Shown here piece after piece: positions 44,906-54,871 of a stretch of 64,000 nucleotides of DNA. Within the stretch, counting starts at the first letter, position 1. Every line of letters starts with the position of its first letter. This DNA comes from Luteimonas saliphila (GTDB lineage Bacteria; Pseudomonadota; Gammaproteobacteria; Xanthomonadales; Xanthomonadaceae). The notes under the pieces are model-generated. The model was not told the DNA's origin and did not search any database. It saw nothing but the letters and a program-made list of their open reading frames with translations. The DNA lies in NCBI RefSeq assembly GCF_016774335.1, contig NZ_JAETWA010000011.1:62001-126000 (forward strand). The letters are read 5' to 3'. Position numbers and translations under genes: made by a program.

Positions 44906-45418
44906 TCAGCGCGACGCGAGCGCCTGCAATCGACCGGCACCACGCTCGGCGATCGCGCACAGCGCGTGTTCGTGGTCGAGCGTGTAGTAGTCGCTTTCGG
45001 GATGCTCGCTGTCGAGCACGCCGAACAGCGTGTCGCCGAGCAGGATCGGCACCGCGAGCTCGGACAGGTTGGACTGGTCGTCGGGCACGTAGCGCGGATC
45101 GAAGCGTGCGTCGCCCGTGCGCTGCGGCAGGCGCAGTCGCGCGCATTGGCCCACGATGCCCCGCCCTAGCGCCAGGGTGATCCGAGATTCGAGCACGCGG
45201 CTCGCGGCGCGCTTGGGTCCCCAGGCCGCCTGCTGGGTCAGCGTGCGGCCGCCGGGATCGCACAGGTAGACGATCGCGTCGACCAGTTCGAGTTCCTTGC
45301 CGGCGAAGCCGCACAGCGTCCAGGCGACGTCGGCAGGCAGCATCGCGCTCTCGAGGCTGGCATCGAGCTGGGCCAGGCGGCCGCGGGCATTGGCGAGGAA
45401 GGCGGCGGCACGGGACAT
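44906..45418 (-). CDS. GAF domain-containing protein
   Basis: A 170-residue cytosolic protein consisting of one GAF domain. Family segments are LTQQAAWGPKR, ITLALGRGIVGQCARLRLPQ, FDPRYVPDDQSNLSELAVPI and LFGVLDSEHPESDYYTLDHE. The pattern resembles the free-methionine sulfoxide reductase/GAF group, but the three catalytic Cys of fRMsr are not all present, so a ligand-binding role is as likely. The start at MSRAAAFLANARG is chosen with AGGG upstream; MENLPG at 45445 is the alternative. Confidence 0.75.
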   Translation of the reverse strand: MSRAAAFLANARGRLAQLDASLESAMLPADVAWTLCGFAGKELELVDAIVYLCDPGGRTLTQQAAWGPKRAASRVLESRITLALGRGIVGQCARLRLPQRTGDARFDPRYVPDDQSNLSELAVPILLGDTLFGVLDSEHPESDYYTLDHEHALCAIAERGAGRLQALASR

Positions 45419-45840
45419 GGCGAGGGACCCTGGAAGGTTTTCCATGCCGGATGCCGGTCGGCGAACCGGCGTCCGCGACCTGCATGGTGCGACCGGAATG
45501 CGGGCATGTCCAATCGGCACGGGCGCCCCGGGGCGCCCGTGCCGCGCGGCGCCAACGCGTCTGGGCCGTCGGAGCGCGCGGCCAACGCATTCCTGCCTCG
45601 GATGGGACGAGCGCGCGACGGATTCGGGATTGCCGCGGATGCCGGCGCGGAAGCGGCCATCGCGAGGGAAAGCGCCGCGTCTGTCCGGCTTGCGGGGGCG
45701 CCGCCTCCTTGATTTCGCACCCAAGGGTCTGCCGGTCGCGGCTGGGTCCATAAGCTCGCCAGGGAAGGCGGCGACGCGATGCAGTAGAAAAAGCGGCCCC
45801 ATCCCCAGTACCGACGTCCTGGAACCCGGGCGGAGAAAAG
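45419..45840. other. Long spacer between rho and the GAF gene, with perfect palindrome
   Basis: About 420 bases without a credible gene. A 28-bp perfect palindrome, GGCACGGGCGCCCC and its complement with no loop, lies at 45516-45543, some 100 bases upstream of the GAF gene on its strand. It could be a regulator site or a cruciform/terminator structure. Confidence 0.5.
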
Positions 45841-45870
45841 AGGAAGGCGCCGGTTGCCCGGCGCCTTCCT
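45841..45870 (-). terminator. Rho-independent terminator of rho
   Basis: AGGAAGGCGCCGG (45841-45853) and CCGGCGCCTTCCT (45858-45870) form a 13-bp stem with a 4-base loop. On the minus strand it is followed by CTTTTCTCC, a usable T-tract, and it lies 20 bases after the rho stop. Confidence 0.85.
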
Positions 45871-45890
45871 GTTGCCGCGATGTCCGGTAC

Positions 45891-47642
45891 TCAGCGCTTC
45901 ATCGAAGCGAAGAACTCGTCGTTGGACTTCGTCGACTTCATCTTGTCGAGCAGGAATTCCATCGCCGCGATCTCGTCCATCGGGTGCAGCAGCTTGCGCA
46001 GGATCCAGATCTTCTGGAGCATTTCCGGCTCGATCAGGTAGTCCTCGCGGCGGGTGCCGGAGAGGTTGACCGCGATCGCCGGGTACACGCGCTTCTCGGC
46101 GATGCGGCGGTCCAGGTGCACTTCCGAGTTGCCGGTGCCCTTGAACTCCTCGTAGATCACCTTGTCCATCGCGCTGCCGGTGTCGACCAGGGCGGTGGCG
46201 ATGATGGTCAGGCTGCCGCCTTCCTCGACGTTGCGCGCGGCGCCGAAGAAGCGCTTCGGGCGGTGCAGCGCGTTGGCGTCGACGCCGCCGGTGAGCACCT
46301 TGCCGGAACTGGGCACCACGTTGTTGTAGGCGCGGGCGAGGCGGGTGATCGAATCGAGCAGGATCACCACGTCCTTCTTGTGTTCGACCAGGCGCTTGGC
46401 CCGCTCGATCACCATCTCGGCGACCTGCACGTGGCGCGCGGCCGGTTCGTCGAAGGTGGAGCTCACCACTTCGCCGCGCACGGTGCGCTGCATCTCGGTG
46501 ACTTCCTCGGGGCGCTCGTCCACCAGCAGCACGATCATGTGCACGTCCGGGTGGTTGCTGGTGATCGCGGTGGCGATCTGCTGCATCAGCATGGTCTTGC
46601 CGGCCTTGGGCGGCGAGACGATCAACGCGCGCTGGCCCTTGCCCTGCGGCGCCATCAGGTCGAGGATGCGGCCGGCGATGTCCTCGGTGGACCCGTCGCC
46701 GCGCTCGAGCTTGAAGCGCCTGCGCGGGAACAGCGGGGTCAGGTTCTCGAACAGCACCTTGCCCTTGCTCGCCTCCGGCGGCTCGCCGTTGATCGTGTCG
46801 ACCACGTTCAGCGCGAAGTAGCGCTCGCCGTCCTTCGGCCAGCGGATGCGGCCGGAGAGGTGGTCGCCGGTGCGCAGGTTGAAGCGGCGGATCTGCGAGG
46901 GCGAGATGTAGGTGTCGTCGGGGCCGGCCAGGTAGCTGGCCTCGGCGCCGCGCAGGAAGCCGAAGCCGTCGGGCAGGATCTCGAGCACGCCGTCGGCCTG
47001 CACGCCCTCGCCGGTGCGGGTGAGCACCTTGAGCAGGGCGAAGATCACGTCCTGCTTGCGGGCGCGGGCGACGCCTTCGTGGATGTTGAGCTGCTCGGCG
47101 ATGTCGAGCAGCTTGTGCGCCGGCATGCGCTTGAGGTCGCCCAGCGAATACTGCGGGAAGCCTTCGGGGATGTTGGGGGGCGGCAGTCGCGATGCCTGTT
47201 CGTTGCCGCTGCTGCCATCGTCCTGCGGCAGGCCGCCATCGCGCGGGCGATCGCCGCCGCGCTGTCGGTCGCGCCGGTTGCGGAAACGGTCGCGGCGGTT
47301 GCCGCCGGGGCCGTTCGGATTGTTCGGATTGTTCTGGTTGTTGCGGTTGCCGTCGTAAGGCTGGCGCTGCTGGCCGCCTTCGCCCTGGGGCGTCTCACCA
47401 GCGCCCGAGGACGCTGCCTGGGGCGGCGCGGAATCGGCAGCCGGCGGTGGCGCAGGAGGCGCCTGCGGCGGGGGCGGTGGCGCCGGTGCGGCGGCCTTCG
47501 GCTCGGCGGGCGTCGGCGCCGACTCGAACAGCCTGGGCGCCTCCGCATCCGCGGCCTTGGCGACCTTCTTGGGGGCGCGGGCGGCAGTCTTGCGCACGGG
47601 CTTGGCGGCGGTGTCGCCGTCGTCGGGGGTGTTGTCGGACAA
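45891..47642 (-). CDS. rho: Transcription termination factor Rho with long disordered N-terminal insert
   Basis: A 583-residue hexameric RNA helicase that ends transcription. It starts at a TTG with GAGGAA eight bases before; no better codon exists. Residues about 1-150 are a low-complexity extension: Lys/Ala/Pro-rich, then an Asn/Gly/Arg-rich stretch with [20 protein letters not shown]. The regular protein follows: [23 protein letters not shown]-binding domain GFGFLRG, Walker [10 protein letters not shown]-loop [20 protein letters not shown] and R-loop [13 protein letters not shown]. coli Rho has 419 residues, so about 160 are extra. A strong terminator follows. Confidence 0.96.
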   Translation of the reverse strand: MSDNTPDDGDTAAKPVRKTAARAPKKVAKAADAEAPRLFESAPTPAEPKAAAPAPPPPPQAPPAPPPAADSAPPQAASSGAGETPQGEGGQQRQPYDGNRNNQNNPNNPNGPGGNRRDRFRNRRDRQRGGDRPRDGGLPQDDGSSGNEQASRLPPPNIPEGFPQYSLGDLKRMPAHKLLDIAEQLNIHEGVARARKQDVIFALLKVLTRTGEGVQADGVLEILPDGFGFLRGAEASYLAGPDDTYISPSQIRRFNLRTGDHLSGRIRWPKDGERYFALNVVDTINGEPPEASKGKVLFENLTPLFPRRRFKLERGDGSTEDIAGRILDLMAPQGKGQRALIVSPPKAGKTMLMQQIATAITSNHPDVHMIVLLVDERPEEVTEMQRTVRGEVVSSTFDEPAARHVQVAEMVIERAKRLVEHKKDVVILLDSITRLARAYNNVVPSSGKVLTGGVDANALHRPKRFFGAARNVEEGGSLTIIATALVDTGSAMDKVIYEEFKGTGNSEVHLDRRIAEKRVYPAIAVNLSGTRREDYLIEPEMLQKIWILRKLLHPMDEIAAMEFLLDKMKSTKSNDEFFASMKR

Positions 47643-47857
47643 GTGCGGATTCCTCGCTTGCTGCGAGCGCCCGGAACCGGGCGGGAAGTGTTGACGGGAG
47701 TCGTTCAGACGGGGTGCGGCGCCGTGATACACGCCGGATCGGGTCAAGCTAACACCGCGCGGGGGGGCGCGGCAAGCGGGGCTGCGGGCGCTGCGTTCAT
47801 GTGCCGGCGCGGCGTGCGGCTCGCCGTGCCGACGGGCGCAGGCGGCCCGCGGGCGGC

Positions 47858-48184
47858 TCAGACCGCCTTGTCGATCATCTGCGCCAGCTGCGCCTTGCCG
47901 ACCGCGCCGATCTGGGTGGCCTGGACCTGGCCATCCTTGAACAGCAGCAGCATCGGGATCGAGCGGACGTGGTACTTGAGCGCGGTGGCGCGGTTCTCGT
48001 CGACGTTGACCTTGGCGATCCGGACCTTGCCGGCGTAGTCGTCGGCCAGTTCGTCCAGCGCCGGGGCGATCATCTTGCACGGCCCGCACCAGGGCGCCCA
48101 GAAGTCGACCAGCACCGGCTCGGCGGACTGCAGCACGGTGGACTCGAAATCGGCGTCGGTGGCGTGGAACACGTGCTCGCTCAC
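47858..48184 (-). CDS. trxA: Thioredoxin 1
   Basis: A 108-residue thioredoxin, the standard length. The GTG start is preceded by AGGAG. The active site is [13 protein letters not shown], with the redox Cys pair. The buried Asp in VLVDFW and the cis-Pro in [10 protein letters not shown] are also present. It lies directly upstream of rho on the same strand and divergent from rhlB, the same rhlB/trxA-rho order as in E. coli. It reduces cytosolic disulfides and serves ribonucleotide reductase and other enzymes. Confidence 0.97.
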   Translation of the reverse strand: MSEHVFHATDADFESTVLQSAEPVLVDFWAPWCGPCKMIAPALDELADDYAGKVRIAKVNVDENRATALKYHVRSIPMLLLFKDGQVQATQIGAVGKAQLAQMIDKAV

Positions 48185-48552
48185 GAAAGGCTCCTGGGCT
48201 GGGGCGGCTGCCGCGGCGGCGGCGATACCGGGATGGATGGTAAACTTTGGGGATTCGCGGCCCGTTTCAAGGGCCCCCTCAACGGGAAACCCCCGGGGCG
48301 ACCCCATGCGCCCATGGTCCGCGAGCTTCCGGGGAGCCGCGCCTTCGGCGCCATCCCCGGTTCCCAGGCAGTCTGCGATGCGGGCGCCACCCACGCAAGC
48401 ACCAGAGCGTGTCATGCAGCTTCAAGCACTTCCCTGCCCGTTTGGGTCGCCGCGATGCGGCGATGGGCCCCCCGCCTTGCGGCGACCCAAGCGGACCGGG
48501 AGGCACTTGCAGGCACACGGCAGGCCGCGGAGCGGCATACAAGATCCAATCC
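48185..48552. other. Divergent trxA/rhlB promoter region with leader hairpin
   Basis: A 368-base region without a gene. TTGGGTCGCCGC (48442-48453) and GCGGCGACCCAA (48479-48490) form a 12-bp stem that encloses GATGCGGCGATGGGCCCCCC, 62 bases before the rhlB start. It may be part of an rhlB leader that controls expression (DEAD-box helicase mRNAs are often autoregulated through structured leaders) or an early terminator. The promoters themselves are not clear by eye. Confidence 0.5.
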
Positions 48553-50334
<1,782 letters not shown>

Positions 50335-50551
50335 TCCGGGTCGATGCAGGGCGCGCTGGGCACACGCTTGGCGCGCCCGCGCGCGCATGCCGGCAGGACG
50401 CACGCCGGAGGCTGCAAAGGTTGCTTCCGTTCCGGGCGCCAGGCTGCGTGGACGCGGGCATCCCGAGCGGGACGGAACCGCGGTGTCGACGCGTGAAAAG
50501 CCGCGACACGGGTCCGTTCGGCGTTTCCGACTTCTGCGATACTCCGCTGCC

Positions 50552-51241
50552 ATGAACGTCCTGCGTTTCGACAGCGTCAGCAAACAGTACGAAGGCGGCC
50601 GCGTCGCGCTGTCGGAGGTCAGTTTCGACGTGTCCGCGGGCGAGATGCTGTTCATCACCGGGCATTCCGGCGCCGGCAAGAGCACCCTGCTGAAGCTGAT
50701 CCACCTCGCCGAGCGGCCGAGCCGGGGCGCGGTGGTGTTCAACGAGCGCAACCTGCTCAAGGTGCGCGGGCGCCGGGTCGCCCTGCACCGGCGCGAAGTG
50801 GGCGTGGTGTTCCAGGACCACCGGTTGCTGACCGACCGCAGCGTGTTCGACAACGTCGCGCTGCCGCTGATCCTGCGCGGCCTGCGCCGTGGCGAGATCG
50901 GCAAGCGCGTGCGCAGCGTGATCGAGCGGTTGGGCCTGGGCGATCGCGAACGCGCGCTGCCGACCCAGCTCTCGGCGGGCGAACAGCAACGCGTCGGCAT
51001 CGCCCGCGCGGTGGTCGGCGAACCGCGGCTGCTGGTCGCCGACGAGCCCACCGGCAACCTCGATCCGACGCTGTCGGCGGAGATCATGGCGCTGTTCGCA
51101 TCGCTCCCCGAGCGCGGCACCAGCGTGCTCGTCGCCAGCCACGACCTCGGACTGGTCAAGCGCATGCGCAAGCGCGTGCTGGTGCTCGATCACGGCCGAC
51201 TCGCCGACGACATCGCGCCCGAGGACCTGGCCGATGAATGA
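50552..51241 (+). CDS. ftsE: Cell division ATP-binding protein FtsE
   Basis: A 229-residue ABC ATPase. Walker A is GHSGAGKS, Q-loop VVFQDHRLLTD, signature LSAGEQQRVGIARA, Walker B LLVADEPTGNLD and the switch His in VASHDLG. With FtsX it forms a complex that activates periplasmic peptidoglycan hydrolases through EnvC-type partners at the septum. No Shine-Dalgarno is visible and TGCGATACT, an extended -10-like box, ends 11 bases before the ATG, so the message may have a very short leader. Its stop overlaps the ftsX start by eight bases. Confidence 0.96.
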   Translation: MNVLRFDSVSKQYEGGRVALSEVSFDVSAGEMLFITGHSGAGKSTLLKLIHLAERPSRGAVVFNERNLLKVRGRRVALHRREVGVVFQDHRLLTDRSVFDNVALPLILRGLRRGEIGKRVRSVIERLGLGDRERALPTQLSAGEQQRVGIARAVVGEPRLLVADEPTGNLDPTLSAEIMALFASLPERGTSVLVASHDLGLVKRMRKRVLVLDHGRLADDIAPEDLADE

Positions 51242-52181
51242 GGCGCGCGCGGCCACGGCGGGCCTGACCTCGCCGCTTGGTACCTGGTTCGACCACCACC
51301 TCTACAGCCTGGTCGCCAGCCTCGGCCGGGTGTTCCGCAAGCCCTGGGCGGCGCTGCTCACGATCGCGGTGATGGCGCTGGCGCTGGCGCTGCCGCTGGG
51401 ACTGTGGCTGGTGCTGGGCAACGTCGAACGGCTGGCTGGCAACATCGAGCGCTCGCGCGAGATCAGCGTGTTCCTGCGCCAGGACGTCGACGCCGAACGC
51501 GCCGCGCGCCTGGCCGACGAACTGCGCGCGCGCGGCAACATCGGCAGCGTCGAGCACGTCACCCCGGAACAGGCGATGGAATCGCTGCGCGCGGACGACA
51601 CGCTGGCGGGGATCGTCGACGCGGTCGGCGACGACAATCCGCTGCCGCATGCGCTGGTGATCACGCCCGCGGGCGACGAGCTGATGGTCGCCTCGTCGCT
51701 GCAGCAGCTGCCCGAGGCCGAGCTGGTGCAGCACGACGCGCAATGGCGGCAGCGCCTGGACACCTGGCTGCGTTTCGGCGGACGCGTGACCTGGGTGCTG
51801 GCGGCCCTGTTCGGCCTCGGCGCGCTGCTGGTGGTCGGCAATACCGTGCGCCTGGACATCCAGTCGCGGCGCGAGGAGATCGGCGTGCTGCAGCTGCTCG
51901 GCGCCACCGACGGCTTCATCCGTCGCCCGTTCCTGTACCTGGGCGCGTGGTACGGCCTCGCGGCGGGCGCGCTGGCGGTCGGACTGCTGGCGGCTGCCGG
52001 ATTCGCGCTGCGCGATCCGCTGGCCGAACTCACCGCGAGCTACGGCAGCCGCTTCGCACTCGCCGGTATCGATATGCGGTGGACGGTCGCGGTGCTGGCC
52101 GTTGCGACCGCCCTCGGCTGGCTCGGGGCCAACCTGGTCACCGGCCATTTCCTGCGGCAGACGCGCCCCACCGAGACCTGA
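51234..52181 (+). CDS. ftsX: Cell division permease-like protein FtsX
   Basis: A 315-residue inner-membrane protein with four helices. The first ([20 protein letters not shown]) is followed by a periplasmic domain (about 65-180) with [12 protein letters not shown]. Three C-terminal helices follow, with [20 protein letters not shown], the FtsX family motif. It relays ATP hydrolysis by FtsE across the membrane to activate cell-wall hydrolases. rpoH often follows in related genomes, but here a double-receiver gene starts three bases later. Confidence 0.96.
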   Translation: MNEARAATAGLTSPLGTWFDHHLYSLVASLGRVFRKPWAALLTIAVMALALALPLGLWLVLGNVERLAGNIERSREISVFLRQDVDAERAARLADELRARGNIGSVEHVTPEQAMESLRADDTLAGIVDAVGDDNPLPHALVITPAGDELMVASSLQQLPEAELVQHDAQWRQRLDTWLRFGGRVTWVLAALFGLGALLVVGNTVRLDIQSRREEIGVLQLLGATDGFIRRPFLYLGAWYGLAAGALAVGLLAAAGFALRDPLAELTASYGSRFALAGIDMRWTVAVLAVATALGWLGANLVTGHFLRQTRPTET

Positions 52182-52184
52182 CGC

Positions 52185-53030
52185 ATGATCTCGCACGACC
52201 TCCGCCACCTCGACAACGACAATCCCTGCGTCCTCGTGGTCGACGGCTCCAAGCTGGTGCGCAAGCTGATCCACGCCGTGCTGCAGAAGGAACTGCCGGG
52301 CGTGCGCGTGGTCGAGGGCGGCAGCCTGGCCGAGGCGCGCGCGGCGCTGGGCGGCGAGCCGGTCGACCTCGTCACCACCGCGCTGGTGCTGCCCGACGGC
52401 GACGGCCTGCAGGTCGCGCGCGCAGTGCGCGAGGCCGGCGGCCAGCGCTACGTGCCGGTGATCGTGATCTCCGGCGACGTGCAGTCGCACCTGGAGGACC
52501 GGCGTTTCACCGAGGACGTCACCGACTACTTCGACAAGGGCCTGGGCCACAACGCGCTGGCCGCGTTCATCCGCGGCTACGTCCAGCCGCAGCCGATTCC
52601 CGACGCCCACGTCCTGTACATCGAGGACAGCCGCACCGTCGCGGTCGCGATCCGGCGGATGCTCGAGGCCCACCAGATGCGCGTCACCCATGTCACCAAC
52701 GCCGAGGACGCGATCGCCTACCTCGAGGCCTACGCCGGTACCGAGGCCGCGCCCGGCGCCGACCTCGTGCTCACCGATCTGTATCTGAAGGGCGAACTGG
52801 ACGGACGCGACGTGCTCGACAAGGTGCGCAACGGCCTGGGCTACGGCAAGCGCCGGCTGCCGGTGCTGGTGATGACCGGCGACGACAACCGCGACAACCA
52901 GGCGGCGCTACTGCGCCAGGGCGCCAACGATCTCGTGCTCAAGCCGATCGAGGAGCGGCTGCTGGCGACCAAGGCCCTGTTCCAGCTGCGCCTCGCGCGC
53001 CTGCCGATCCTGCATTCGCAGCAGGCATGA
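52185..53030 (+). CDS. Double-receiver response regulator, first receiver degenerate
   Basis: A 281-residue protein made of two CheY-like receiver domains and no output domain. REC1 (about 14-130) has [12 protein letters not shown], but at the phosphoacceptor position [12 protein letters not shown] carries Ala instead of Asp, so it is a pseudo-receiver; its Lys is kept in YFDKGL. REC2 (about 142-270) has YIEDSRTV, the intact acceptor in [14 protein letters not shown], and LVLKPIEE. It starts three bases after ftsX and its stop overlaps the ung start (ATGA). No kinase is adjacent; its partner is unknown. Confidence 0.88.
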   Translation: MISHDLRHLDNDNPCVLVVDGSKLVRKLIHAVLQKELPGVRVVEGGSLAEARAALGGEPVDLVTTALVLPDGDGLQVARAVREAGGQRYVPVIVISGDVQSHLEDRRFTEDVTDYFDKGLGHNALAAFIRGYVQPQPIPDAHVLYIEDSRTVAVAIRRMLEAHQMRVTHVTNAEDAIAYLEAYAGTEAAPGADLVLTDLYLKGELDGRDVLDKVRNGLGYGKRRLPVLVMTGDDNRDNQAALLRQGANDLVLKPIEERLLATKALFQLRLARLPILHSQQA

Positions 53031-53731
53031 GCGGGGAAGGGGTCCGGCTCGAGCCTTCCTGGAAGTCGCGCGTCGGCGACTGGTTCGCGCGCGAGGACAT
53101 GCAGGCGCTCTCGGCCTTCCTGCGCCAGCGCAAGGCGTCCGGCGCCCGCGTCTATCCGCCGGGGCCGCAGATCTTCGCGGCGTTCGAGGCGACCCCGTTC
53201 GACGCGGTGAAGGTGGTGGTGCTCGGGCAGGATCCGTACCACGGTCCCGGCCAGGCGCACGGCCTGTGTTTTTCCGTGCGCCCGGGCGTGCCGGTGCCGC
53301 CGTCGCTGGACAACATGTTCAAGGAGATCCAGCGCGACCTCGGCATCGCGCGGCCGGATCACGGTTACCTGATGCCGTGGGCGCGGCAGGGCGTACTGCT
53401 GCTCAACGCGGTGCTGACCGTGGAGGAGGGCCGCGCTGGCGCGCATCAGGGCAAGGGCTGGGAGGGTTTCACCGACCACGTGGTCGAGGTGCTCAACCGC
53501 GAGCGCGAGGGACTGGTGTTCCTGCTCTGGGGCAGTTATGCGCAGAAGAAGGGTGCGATCGTCGATCCGCGCCGGCACCGGGTGCTGCGCACCACCCATC
53601 CCTCGCCGCTGTCGGCGCATCGCGGTTTCCTGGGTTGCGGGCATTTTTCCGCGGCCAACGAGTACCTCGCGCGACACGGCCAGGCGCCGATCGACTGGTC
53701 GCTGCCACCCAGGGCGACGCTGGAGATCTGA
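53027..53731 (+). CDS. ung: Uracil-DNA glycosylase, family 1
   Basis: A 234-residue base-excision repair enzyme that removes uracil from DNA. The water-activating loop [20 protein letters not shown] holds the catalytic Asp, and [18 protein letters not shown] holds the catalytic His and the Leu that flips the base. [12 protein letters not shown] and [11 protein letters not shown] are other family segments. Length matches E. coli Ung (229). The start overlaps the stop of the double-receiver gene by four bases. Confidence 0.97.
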   Translation: MSGEGVRLEPSWKSRVGDWFAREDMQALSAFLRQRKASGARVYPPGPQIFAAFEATPFDAVKVVVLGQDPYHGPGQAHGLCFSVRPGVPVPPSLDNMFKEIQRDLGIARPDHGYLMPWARQGVLLLNAVLTVEEGRAGAHQGKGWEGFTDHVVEVLNREREGLVFLLWGSYAQKKGAIVDPRRHRVLRTTHPSPLSAHRGFLGCGHFSAANEYLARHGQAPIDWSLPPRATLEI

Positions 53732-53842
53732 GTGTCCGGGGGCTCCCGGGCCCATGGAACTGGCGAAGCAAGCGATGGCCGGTCCGCGCCCCCGGCGTGC
53801 CCTCCGGGGTAGAAGGTGCCCGACGGCGGATGAGGGCAGGCC

Positions 53843-54871
53843 TCAAAACCAGAACCGCACGCCCGCTACCAGCCGCGTGTCGCGCGACGCCTCGCCCTCG
53901 GCGGCATGGAAGTCCGCGGTGCGCCCGAAGGTGCGCTCGTGCGAGACGCCGATGTAGGGGGCGAACCGGCGCGCGGCTTCGTAGCGCAAGCGCAGCCCGG
54001 CTTCGGCCTTCGACAGGCCGCTGCCGACGCCGCGCGCGGCGTCGTCCTCCGAGTGCAGTTCGATCTCCAGCAGCGGCTGCAGCACCAGCCGGTTGGTGAA
54101 GCGCAGGTCGTATTCCGCTTCCAGCTTCGCCGCGACCCCGCCGCCATCGCCGACGTAGGCGATGGCGGACACCTCCCACATGTACGGCGCGATGCCCTGC
54201 ACGCCGAACGCGGCTCGGGTGCGCGATGCCGGGCGGACGTCCTGGCGCACGCCGGCGACCACGTCCCACCAGCGCGCCACCGCGCGCGAGTGACGCAGTT
54301 CGACGTTCGACGACGTGGTGCGCCCCGTTTCACGCTGTCCGCTGCTGCGCAGCCAGAGCCGGTGGATGTCGCCGCCGATCGAAGCGCTGCCTTCCCACGC
54401 CTGGCCACGGGCGTGCCTGCCGTCCCAGGCCTCGAAGCGGTTGAACTTCACCCGGCTGTAGACCGTGGGACCGTGTTCCATCCCCGCGTGCGACAGCATC
54501 GGGAACGCCGCGGCGCGGTCGGCATCGGTCAGCGGTGGGATCGGCTCGCGCGGCTGCTCCGGGCCACCGCCGGGCGTGCAGTGGCCCATCGCGGCATGTT
54601 CCGGCGGGCAGTCGGGCGGCGGGGCCGGTTCCGGGGTGCAATGCCCCATCGCGGCGTGCCCGGCCGTGCACGCAGGGGCGTGGTCTCCATGCGGTGCGGG
54701 CGGCTCCTGCGCTGGATCGCGCGCGGTGCAGTGGCCCATCGCGGTATGCTCCGGCGTGCAGCGCGACGCAGAGTCCGCGGGCGGATCATGGTCGTGCTGC
54801 GCGAGCGCGTTGCCGGTCGTACCGACTCCGAGCAGCAGGGCGAGCAGCGTGGGGGACGCGAGCCGGCTCAC
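53843..54871 (-). CDS. copB: Copper resistance protein B (outer-membrane)
   Basis: A 342-residue protein. The GTG start overlaps the copA stop (GTGA). After a signal peptide (TTGNALAQ) comes a metal-binding region with three near repeats: CTPEHTAMGHCT, CTAGHAAMGHCT and CPPEHAAMGHCT, separated by Pro-rich linkers. The rest is the CopB barrel domain: FNRFEAWDGRHARGQAWEGS, then DVVAGVRQDVRPASRTRAAF, FTNRLVLQPLLEIELHSEDD and the ending LVAGVRFWF with terminal Phe. CopB sequesters copper at the outer membrane together with CopA. Confidence 0.95.
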   Translation of the reverse strand: MSRLASPTLLALLLGVGTTGNALAQHDHDPPADSASRCTPEHTAMGHCTARDPAQEPPAPHGDHAPACTAGHAAMGHCTPEPAPPPDCPPEHAAMGHCTPGGGPEQPREPIPPLTDADRAAAFPMLSHAGMEHGPTVYSRVKFNRFEAWDGRHARGQAWEGSASIGGDIHRLWLRSSGQRETGRTTSSNVELRHSRAVARWWDVVAGVRQDVRPASRTRAAFGVQGIAPYMWEVSAIAYVGDGGGVAAKLEAEYDLRFTNRLVLQPLLEIELHSEDDAARGVGSGLSKAEAGLRLRYEAARRFAPYIGVSHERTFGRTADFHAAEGEASRDTRLVAGVRFWF

